A DNA stretch of 20,817 bases from Oscillibacter sp. (lineage in GTDB: Bacteria; Bacillota; Clostridia; Oscillospirales; Oscillospiraceae), in contig JAAWIL010000015.1 in assembly GCA_022796315.1 (NCBI GenBank), positions 1 through 20,817 of the forward strand. The letters are read 5' to 3'. This document shows, piece by piece, positions 1 through 6,372 of the stretch (within the stretch, counting starts at the first letter, position 1; every line of letters begins with the position of its first letter). The position numbers were made by a program, and so were the translations under genes. Under the pieces are notes generated by a model that saw nothing but the letters and a program-made list of their open reading frames with translations, was not told where the DNA came from and searched no databases.

Positions 1-99
1 TGAAGTCCACCGTCAGGCCGTTTCACGGCCCCTGGGGCGCCTATGCGCCCCAGGGTTGAAAAGAAGCATTTGCTTCTTTTCAACTGCGGTGACTATAGA
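1..99. repeat. Multi-hairpin intergenic element (left end cut by window edge)
   Basis: Three perfect hairpins lie back to back. Arm 1 is GGCCGT/ACGGCC (16-21 with 25-30), arm 2 is CCTGGGGCGC/GCGCCCCAGG (31-40 with 45-54) and arm 3 is TTGAAAAGAAGCA/TGCTTCTTTTCAA (56-68 with 71-83). They are enclosed by an imperfect outer stem: CACCG (8-12) can pair with CGGTG (87-91), and the flanks AGT/ACT continue it towards a TCTAT/ATAGA end. The left edge lies outside the window. Bases 1-13 recur exactly as the last 13 bases of the window. No tRNA signature (T-loop or CCA end) is present, and no protein is likely. I infer a small non-autonomous repeat or structured RNA; the family is not recognised. Confidence 0.6.
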
Positions 100-254
100 T
101 TCCATCATCTTTCCAAGAGCGCTCAAGATCATACCAGATCCGCCGGTTTGCCGCAAGGACCGGTCCGCCGGACGGGGCCTGGAGATGAAAACGTTTCCGG
201 CCCGTTCCTGGGGAGATCTGACAAAAACTTATCAAACATCCACAAGAAAACAGG

Positions 255-283
255 TTGCTATGATCGGATATCTGTGATATAAT
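255..283 (+). promoter_or_regulatory. Sigma-A type promoter of the hydrogenase operon
   Basis: TTGCTA (255-260), a 17-nt spacer and TATAAT (278-283). Transcription would start near 290, leaving a leader of about 130 nt before the first ATG. The stretch 100-254 between the repeat and this promoter shows nothing I can name. Confidence 0.7.
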
Positions 284-289
284 AACGAA

Positions 290-422
290 ATCAATCAAAA
301 AGAGTTTGGTTGTAACAGAGGAACTGTGCCGTCCCGCCGGACGGAGGTGCGGGAGGGGAAAGGACTCTTCCGCGCTTTTTCAAATGCTACCCGAGGGGAT
401 ATTTCGGAGAGAGGAAGACGAT
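290..422 (+). other. 5' leader of the hydrogenase operon
   Basis: Untranslated leader inferred from the promoter at 255-283 and the start at 423. It holds a perfect hairpin, CCGTCC (329-334) with GGACGG (339-344). I found no recognisable riboswitch and no clear Rex-type site. The ribosome binding site AGAGGA lies just ahead of the ATG at 423. Confidence 0.4.
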
Positions 423-2261
423 ATGAGCAGACTGGAAGTAAAAGTACCCGGCCAGGCACAGGCCGTGGTGGAACAGCTGTACCGCAATATGGAGCGGCGG
501 ATCGCCGCCAGCCCGCCGGGACTGTGCCCGGTGGACATGGCGCTGAACTTTCTGGACCTGTGCCGGGCCCAGACCTGCGGCAAGTGCGTGCCCTGCCGGG
601 TGGGGCTGACCCAGCTCTCCAACATGATCCGGGAGGTCCTGGACGGGGAGCCGGACATCGGCATTCTGCGGCGGATTGAGAGCACGGCCCAGGTGATTGT
701 GGACACGGCGGACTGCGCCATCGGCATGGACGCGGCCCAGCTGGTGCTGATGGGTATCAAGGGCTTCCGGGACGATTACGAGGAGCACATCCTCCGCCAC
801 CGCTGTCTGGGCAGCCTCAAGAATCCCGTGCCCTGCGTGGCCCTGTGCCCTGCGGGCGTGGATATTCCCGGTTACATCGCCCTGGTGAACGAGGGGCGCT
901 GCGCCGATGCGGTGCGGCTGATCCGCAAGGACAATCCCTTCCCCACCGCCTGCGCCTACATCTGCGAGCACCCCTGCGAGGCCCGCTGCCGGCGGAACAT
1001 GGTGGACGACGCCCTGAATATCCGCTGTCTCAAGCGCTACGCCGTGGACCACGCCGGAGAGGTGCCTCAGCCGAAGCCCGCCCCGGCCACCGGCAAGTCC
1101 GTGGCCATCATCGGCGGCGGCCCGGGAGGCCTCTCGGCGGCCTACTACCTGGCCCTTATGGGCCACAAGGTCACCGTCTACGAAAAGCAAAAGCAGCTGG
1201 GCGGCATGATGCGCTACGGCATCCCCAGCTACCGCTTCCCCCGGGAGAAGCTGGACGCGGAGATTGCGTCGATCCTGTCCCTGGGCATCGAGGTCCATAC
1301 GGAGACCAACGTGGGCACCGACGTCACCTTTGACCAGCTGAAGCAGAAGTATGACTGCCTGTATCTCTCCATCGGGGCCCACACGGACAAGAAGACCGGC
1401 ATTGAGGGAGAGGACAGCTGCGGCGTGATTTCCGCCGTGGAGCTGCTGCGCCACATCGGCGACGACGAGATGCCCGACTTCACCGGCCAGCGGGTGGTGG
1501 TGATCGGCGGCGGCAACGTGGCCATGGACGTCACCCGCAGCGCCATCCGCCTGGGCGCGGAGAAGGTGAGCTGCGTCTACCGCCGCCGCCAGGAGGACAT
1601 GACCGCCCAGCAGGAGGAGGTGGAGGGCGCCATCGCCGAGGGCGCGGAGATCCTGACCCTCCAGGCGCCGCTGCGGATTGAGGCCGGCGAGGACGGCCGC
1701 GTGACGGCCCTGTGGACCCAGCCCCAGATCATCGGCGAGTTTGACAAGGCGGGCCGGCCCCGGCCCAACACCGCCGAGGTGGAGCCCCTGCGGGTGCCGG
1801 CGGATACCATCATTGTGGCCATCGGCCAGGGCATTGAGACCCGGGGCCTGGAGCAGAGCGGCATCAAGATCCAGCGGGGCGGCGTGCTGCAGGCCAACAC
1901 CAGCACCCAGCTGCCGGATATGGAGGGCGTGTTCGCCGGCGGAGACTGCGTAACGGGTCCCGCCACGGTGATCCGGGCCATTGCCGCGGGCAAGGCCGCC
2001 GCCGCCAACATCGACGAGTATCTGGGCTTCAACCACGAGATTGAGTCCGAGGTCAAGGTTCCCACGCCCCGGTGCGCGGACCTCCGCCCCCGCGGCCGGG
2101 TCAACGCCACCGAGCGGGACGCCTTCGAGCGCAAGGGGGACTTCCAGTGCATCGAGTGCGGCATGACCGATGAGGAGGCCGCCCAGGAGTCCTCCCGGTG
2201 CCTGCGGTGCGACCACTTCGGCTACGGAAACTTCAAGGGAGGACGTGTGGAGAAATGGTAA
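423..2261 (+). CDS. GltD-like NAD(P)/FAD oxidoreductase with NuoF-type Fe-S domain, hydrogenase partner
   Basis: A protein of 612 residues. Residues ~35-125 carry the NuoF-type [4Fe-4S] motif CGKCVPC (52-58) plus a later Cys at 98. Residues ~130-210 are a cysteine-rich segment as in the GltD N-terminus (C138, C142, C160, C177, C181, C185, C189). Next come an FAD Rossmann motif GGGPGG (231-236), an NAD(P) motif IGGGNVAMD (361-369) and a second FAD motif GGDC (506-509). A C-terminal CIECG...CLRC pair (576-596) may bind another cluster. GltD-like subunits move electrons between NAD(P)H, flavin and Fe-S clusters. The neighbouring hydA overlaps it by 7 bp, so I infer it is the pyridine-nucleotide subunit of the hydrogenase. 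The ATG at 423 was preferred over an upstream in-frame TTG at 306 because AGAGGA precedes it and the extra N-terminus looks non-protein. NADH versus NADPH cannot be decided. Confidence 0.85.
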   Translation: MSRLEVKVPGQAQAVVEQLYRNMERRIAASPPGLCPVDMALNFLDLCRAQTCGKCVPCRVGLTQLSNMIREVLDGEPDIGILRRIESTAQVIVDTADCAIGMDAAQLVLMGIKGFRDDYEEHILRHRCLGSLKNPVPCVALCPAGVDIPGYIALVNEGRCADAVRLIRKDNPFPTACAYICEHPCEARCRRNMVDDALNIRCLKRYAVDHAGEVPQPKPAPATGKSVAIIGGGPGGLSAAYYLALMGHKVTVYEKQKQLGGMMRYGIPSYRFPREKLDAEIASILSLGIEVHTETNVGTDVTFDQLKQKYDCLYLSIGAHTDKKTGIEGEDSCGVISAVELLRHIGDDEMPDFTGQRVVVIGGGNVAMDVTRSAIRLGAEKVSCVYRRRQEDMTAQQEEVEGAIAEGAEILTLQAPLRIEAGEDGRVTALWTQPQIIGEFDKAGRPRPNTAEVEPLRVPADTIIVAIGQGIETRGLEQSGIKIQRGGVLQANTSTQLPDMEGVFAGGDCVTGPATVIRAIAAGKAAAANIDEYLGFNHEIESEVKVPTPRCADLRPRGRVNATERDAFERKGDFQCIECGMTDEEAAQESSRCLRCDHFGYGNFKGGRVEKW

Positions 2262-4003
2262 ACTTTACGATCAACGGGCGGGCGCTCTCCGCCCCCAAGG
2301 GGACCACCATCCTGGCCGCCGCCGAGAAGGCGGGCATCCCCATTCCCCATCTGTGCTTTTTGAAGGACATCAACGAGATCGCCGCCTGCCGGATGTGCAT
2401 GGTGGAGGTGGAGGGCACGGACCGGCTGGTGCCGGCCTGCAACACCGCCATTCTGGAGGGCATGGTGATCCAGACCAACTCTCCCCGGGTCCGCCAGGCC
2501 CGGAAGACGAACCTGCGGCTGATCCTCAGCCAGCACAACTCCAACTGCACCGTGTGCGTCCGCAGCAGCAACTGCGAGCTCCAGCGCCTCTCCCACGACC
2601 TGAACATCCACTACCAGCCCTATGAGACCCAGCCGGAGCGGTCCAACGTGGACCTGAGCGTCCCCATTGTCCGGGAGGCCAGCAAGTGCATCAAGTGCAT
2701 GCGCTGCGTCCAGGTCTGCGACAAGATTCAGGGGATGCACATCTGGGACGTGGCGGGCACCGGCTCCCGGACCACGGTGGATGTCAGCTACAACCGCCGC
2801 CTCATCGACACGGACTGCACCTTCTGCGGCCAGTGCGTCACCCACTGCCCCACCGGCGCATTGACAGTCCGAGACGACACCAACACGGTGCTCCAGGCCC
2901 TGGCGGACCCGGAGATCACCACCGTGGTGCAGGTGGCCCCGGCGGTGCGGGTGGCCTGGGCGGAGTTCTTCGGCCTGCCGGCCAAGCAGGCCACCACCGG
3001 CCGCATGGTGGCGGCGCTGAAGCGCATCGGCTTTGACTACGTGTTCGACACCAACTTCGCCGCGGACCTGACCATCATGGAGGAGGGCAGCGAGTTCGTC
3101 CAGCGCTTCACCCACCGGGGGAAGAACCGCTGGCCCATGTTCACCTCCTGCTGTCCCGGCTGGGTGCGGTTCCTGAAAACCCAGTACCCCGACTATACGG
3201 AGAACCTCTCCACGGCCAAGTCCCCCCAGCAGATGTTCGGGGCCATCGCCAAGACCTACTTTGCCGAGAAGATCGGCATGGACTCCCGGAAGATGTTCGT
3301 GGTGTCCATCATGCCCTGCTCGGCCAAGAAGGCGGAGCGGGAGCTGCCCACCATGAAGAATGCCTTTGGAAACCCGGATGTGGACGCCGTGCTGACCACC
3401 CGGGAGATGTGCCGGCTGTTCCGCAGCGACTGCATCGTCCCCACGGACCTGGAGGAGGCGGAGTTCGACAGCCCCCTGGGCTCCGGCACCGGCGCGGCGG
3501 TGGTTTTCGGCGCCACCGGCGGCGTGATGGACGCGGCTCTCCGCAGCGCCTACTATCTGGTAACCGGGAAGAACCCGGACCCGGACGCCTTCGCGGAGGT
3601 CCGAGGCACCAAGCCCTGGCGGGAGGCCTCCTTCACGATCCCCGGGGCGGGAGAGGTCCGGGTGGCGGCGGTCAGCGGTCTGGCCAATACCCGCAAGCTC
3701 ATGGAGGCCATTGACAGCGGAATGGTGGACTACGACTTCGTGGAGGTCATGGCCTGTCCCGGCGGATGCGCCGGAGGCGGCGGCCAGCCCATTCACGAGG
3801 GCCAGGAGATGGCGGGAAGCCGGGGCAGCCAGCTGTGGAAGATGGACGCCAAGGCCCCCATCCGATTCTCCCACGAGAACACGGATGTGCAGGAGCTGTA
3901 CCACGCCTATCTGAAAAAGCCCCTGGGCGAGCTGTCCCACCACCTGCTGCACACGGACCACGAGGCCTGGCAGGCCCCCGTCAGCAAGGCCGAGGGAGAG
4001 TAA
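2255..4003 (+). CDS. hydA: [FeFe] hydrogenase, CpI-like modular (group A)
   Basis: A protein of 582 residues that catalyses reversible 2H+ + 2e- = H2 in the cytoplasm. The cluster ligands fall almost where they do in Clostridium pasteurianum CpI. The [2Fe-2S] uses C34, C45, C48 and C62. The His-ligated [4Fe-4S] uses H94, C98, C101 and C107. Two ferredoxin clusters follow, C145/C148/C151/C155 and C188/C191/C194/C198. The H-cluster motifs are TSCCPGW (297-303), MPCSAKK (353-359) and ACPGGCAGGGGQP (500-512). C299, the proton-relay Cys in CpI, is present. The start at 2255 overlaps the upstream stop (ATGGTAA), and an upstream in-frame ATG at 2198 would lie deep inside gene 1. Pairing with a GltD-like protein recalls the 'glutamate synthase-linked' group A2, but the subgroup is an inference. 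The maturases HydE, HydF and HydG are not in the window. Confidence 0.96.
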   Translation: MVNFTINGRALSAPKGTTILAAAEKAGIPIPHLCFLKDINEIAACRMCMVEVEGTDRLVPACNTAILEGMVIQTNSPRVRQARKTNLRLILSQHNSNCTVCVRSSNCELQRLSHDLNIHYQPYETQPERSNVDLSVPIVREASKCIKCMRCVQVCDKIQGMHIWDVAGTGSRTTVDVSYNRRLIDTDCTFCGQCVTHCPTGALTVRDDTNTVLQALADPEITTVVQVAPAVRVAWAEFFGLPAKQATTGRMVAALKRIGFDYVFDTNFAADLTIMEEGSEFVQRFTHRGKNRWPMFTSCCPGWVRFLKTQYPDYTENLSTAKSPQQMFGAIAKTYFAEKIGMDSRKMFVVSIMPCSAKKAERELPTMKNAFGNPDVDAVLTTREMCRLFRSDCIVPTDLEEAEFDSPLGSGTGAAVVFGATGGVMDAALRSAYYLVTGKNPDPDAFAEVRGTKPWREASFTIPGAGEVRVAAVSGLANTRKLMEAIDSGMVDYDFVEVMACPGGCAGGGGQPIHEGQEMAGSRGSQLWKMDAKAPIRFSHENTDVQELYHAYLKKPLGELSHHLLHTDHEAWQAPVSKAEGE

Positions 4004-4038
4004 ACGTACATCAAGAGATTGGATGAGGATGAAAAAGG

Positions 4039-4084
4039 ACCGGGCGGAACTCTTAAAGAGTTCCGCCCGGTTCGGGCTTTTTGG
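4039..4084. terminator. Bidirectional terminator between hydA and RNase J
   Basis: Long perfect stem ACCGGGCGGAACTC/GAGTTCCGCCCGGT (about 4039-4071) followed on the plus strand by CGGGCTTTTT. On the minus strand CCTTTTTC (complement of 4031-4038) follows. It sits between two convergent genes and can serve both. Confidence 0.85.
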
Positions 4085-4092
4085 ATATACAC

Positions 4093-5751
4093 TCACAGCC
4101 GGGTCACAACGGGAATGACCATGGGGCTGCGGCGGGTGGTCTTGAAGAGGTAGCTGCTGACGGCGGATTTCACCGTGCCCCGCAGCTCGCCGTCGTCCCG
4201 CCCGCGCCGGCGGGTGACGGAGGAGGCTGCCTCCAGAGCCACACTCTGCAATTCTTTCATCAGATCCCCGGACTCCTTGACGTAGATGAAGCCCCGGGTG
4301 ATGATCTCCGGCTCGCTGAGGAGGTCCCCATTGTGGGCGGAGATGGGCATGACCACCACCACCATGCCGTCCTCGGCCAGGCGCTTGCGGTCCCGCATGA
4401 CCACGGCGCCCACGTCGCCTACGCCGTTGCCGTCCACGTAGACCTCGCCGGCGGGCACCGTGCCGCCGATCTTCAGCGTCTTGGCGGTGAGCTCAATGAC
4501 GGAGCCGATCTCCGCGATGGCGATGTGGTTGCGGTCCATGCCCATGTCCTGAGCCACCTGGGAGTGAATCTGGAGCATCCGCTGCTCGCCGTGGAGGGGG
4601 AGGAAGAAACGGGGCTTGGTCAGGGCGTGGATGATCTTCAGCTCCTCCTGGCAGGCGTGGCCGGAGACGTGGAGCATGTCGGCCCGGTCGTAGACCACCT
4701 TCACGCCCTTGCGGAAGAGCTCGTTGATGACCCGGCCCACCGTCACCTCGTTGCCGGGGATGGCGGAGGCGGAGATGATGACCTTGTCCCCCGCCCCCAG
4801 CTCCACCTGCTTGTGGGTGGAGAAGGCCATGCGGTACAGGGCGCTCATCTCCTCGCCCTGGGAGCCGGTGGTGACGATGACCTGCTTGTTCTTGGGCAGG
4901 CCCTTGATCTTGTTGATGTCCGTGACGGTGCCCTTGGGCACCTTGATGAAGCCCAGCTCCGTGGACACGCGCATCATGTTCTCCATGCTCCGGCCTGTGA
5001 CGGCCACCTTCCGGCCGCACTGGGCGGCGGCGTCCAGCACCTGCTGGATGCGGTGGACGTTGGAGGCGAAGGTGGTGACGATGATCCGGTCCTCGCAGTT
5101 CTGGAACTGCCGGGTGAAGGTGGCGCCCACCGCCTTCTCCGAGGGGGTAAAGCCGGGGCGCTCCACGTTGGTGGAGTCCGCGCACAAGGCCAGAACGCCC
5201 TCCTTGCCCAGCTCGCCCAGGCGGGCCAGGTCGATGACCTCCCCGTCAATGGGGGTGGAGTCGATCTTGAAGTCCCCGGTGTGGACCACGGTGCCCATGT
5301 GGGTGTGGATGGCGAAGGCCACAGAGTCCGGAATGGAGTGGTTCACATGGATGAATTCCACCGTGAACTTCCCCGCCCGAACGCTCTTGCCCGGCTCCAC
5401 CGTAATGAGCTTGGTGGACTTGACCAGGCCGTGCTCCTCCAGCTTCAGCCGGATGAGCCCCGCGGTGAAGCGGGTGCAGTAGATGGGCATGTTCACCTGC
5501 TTGAGCACATAGGGAATCGCCCCCACGTGGTCCTCGTGTCCGTGAGTGATGAACAGCCCCCGGATGCGGGCCCGGTTCTTGATGAGATAGGTCACGTCGG
5601 GGATGATGCAGTCGATGCCGTACATGTCGTCCCCGGGGAACGCCATGCCGCAGTCCACCACAATGATCTCTCCGCCAAACTCATAGACCGTCATGTTCTT
5701 GCCGATCTCGTCCAGTCCGCCCAGAGGAATGATTTTCAATTTTTCTGCCAT
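4093..5751 (-). CDS. rnjA: Ribonuclease J (metallo-beta-lactamase/beta-CASP)
   Basis: A protein of 552 residues, the usual RNase J length (about 555). It is a cytoplasmic endo-/5'-exoribonuclease for mRNA turnover and rRNA maturation. The metal-binding signature HGHEDH is at 70-75. The later motifs VNHSIPDS, TGDFKID and PLHGEQRML match the second His, the bridging Asp and the beta-CASP His of the family. The start MAEKLKII at 5751 was chosen because family proteins begin there. An upstream in-frame ATG at 5790 would place the only purine-rich site (AAAAAGGAG) inside the coding region. That site lies 14 nt from the chosen ATG, which is longer than usual. The gene stands alone, convergent with hydA, with its own promoter and a leader of roughly 260 nt. 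Confidence 0.95.
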   Translation of the reverse strand: MAEKLKIIPLGGLDEIGKNMTVYEFGGEIIVVDCGMAFPGDDMYGIDCIIPDVTYLIKNRARIRGLFITHGHEDHVGAIPYVLKQVNMPIYCTRFTAGLIRLKLEEHGLVKSTKLITVEPGKSVRAGKFTVEFIHVNHSIPDSVAFAIHTHMGTVVHTGDFKIDSTPIDGEVIDLARLGELGKEGVLALCADSTNVERPGFTPSEKAVGATFTRQFQNCEDRIIVTTFASNVHRIQQVLDAAAQCGRKVAVTGRSMENMMRVSTELGFIKVPKGTVTDINKIKGLPKNKQVIVTTGSQGEEMSALYRMAFSTHKQVELGAGDKVIISASAIPGNEVTVGRVINELFRKGVKVVYDRADMLHVSGHACQEELKIIHALTKPRFFLPLHGEQRMLQIHSQVAQDMGMDRNHIAIAEIGSVIELTAKTLKIGGTVPAGEVYVDGNGVGDVGAVVMRDRKRLAEDGMVVVVMPISAHNGDLLSEPEIITRGFIYVKESGDLMKELQSVALEAASSVTRRRGRDDGELRGTVKSAVSSYLFKTTRRSPMVIPVVTRL

Positions 5752-6012
5752 AGATATCCAGTAATCTCCTTTTTGCAAGATGATGTACACAGAAGCGGGC
5801 CGCTGCCGCGCCCAAAAGGGCGCACGAAATCAAGACGACCGTTGTCCGCCCGGCCCCGTTTCGCCGGCGGAGGTTCGGCTCCGTCAAATTCCGGGGAATC
5901 TCGCGGAGATTCCCGCCATCATGGGTGCTTCTGCCTCTATTTTGACCGGGGAAAGCGCGTTCCGCGGTAAAATACAAAATCAGCGGGGGAGCGGTCCTCC
6001 CCGCGCACGACG
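5752..6012 (-). other. Structured 5' leader of RNase J
   Basis: Gene-free stretch transcribed ahead of RNase J if the promoter at 6019-6047 is right. It contains GCGCCC/GGGCGC with an AAAA loop (5808-5823), a 9-bp perfect hairpin GGGAATCTC/GAGATTCCC with a GCG loop (5894-5914) and GCGGGG/CCCCGC (5983-5988 with 5999-6004). The ribosome binding site lies at 5766-5773. No known riboswitch class was recognised. RNase J leaders could be autoregulated, but that is a guess here. Confidence 0.4.
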
Positions 6013-6018
6013 TATTAC

Positions 6019-6047
6019 AGTATAACACAGAAAATCCCGTTTGTATA
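6019..6047 (-). promoter_or_regulatory. Probable promoter of RNase J
   Basis: Read on the minus strand: TATACA (6047-6042, 4/6 match to the -35 consensus), a 17-nt spacer and TATACT (6024-6019). It is the best -10 in an otherwise GC-rich gap. Confidence 0.5.
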
Positions 6048-6246
6048 CATAAATTTTTCCACGGCCGGAGAACAGCGCATTTGAGGCGCCGCCCGTCCTG
6101 GGGGAGATCCGGTCTGCCGTGGGAGGGAACCCCGCCGGCAGCCAGCCCGACAGGGGGAGGAATTGGCCCGGCCGGGGTCCGGGTCCTGCGCTCTTCGGAG
6201 CCGCCATGAAAACAGGAATCGGCCGCGCCCTTTTTTCGCATTTACC
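6048..6246. other. Intergenic gap between two divergent promoters
   Basis: Part of the 621-base gene-free stretch 5752-6372. It is GC-rich, with open frames on both strands that lack ribosome binding sites and recognisable protein character. I see no feature to name here. Confidence 0.4.
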
Positions 6247-6275
6247 TTGCGCATCCCGTGCAAAACTGGTATACT
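6247..6275 (+). promoter_or_regulatory. Promoter of the gdpP-rplI unit
   Basis: TTGCGC (6247-6252), a 17-nt spacer and TATACT (6270-6275). The leader then carries a perfect 8-bp hairpin CCGCCGCC/GGCGGCGG (6327-6334 with 6347-6354) ending just upstream of the ribosome binding site of gdpP, where it could affect translation. Confidence 0.6.
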
Positions 6276-6372
6276 GTATACCCTAGAGTCTGTCTTGCTC
6301 CAGGATTCCACATATTGATCTGCGGCCCGCCGCCACTGTTTCGGACGGCGGCGGCAGGAAGGGGGCCCCGGG

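Noticed and set aside
284..330. Rex redox-repressor site in the hydrogenase leader
   Set aside because: TTGGTTGTAACAG only faintly resembles the Rex palindrome and lacks symmetric half-sites.
306..422. N-terminal extension of the GltD-like protein from a TTG at 306
   Set aside because: There is no ribosome binding site at 306. The added 39 residues look like read-through of a GC-rich leader, and the ATG at 423 has a good site.
387..2216. Very long open frame on the minus strand opposite the GltD-like gene (and similar ones at 2222-4096 and 4081-5970)
   Set aside because: These are shadows of GC-rich codon bias, rich in H, G, A and L with no motifs, while the opposite strand carries intact conserved proteins.
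5752..6241. Protein of up to 186 residues on the minus strand upstream of RNase J
   Set aside because: It overlaps the RNase J start in another frame, has no clear ribosome binding site and reads as low-complexity GC-rich translation.
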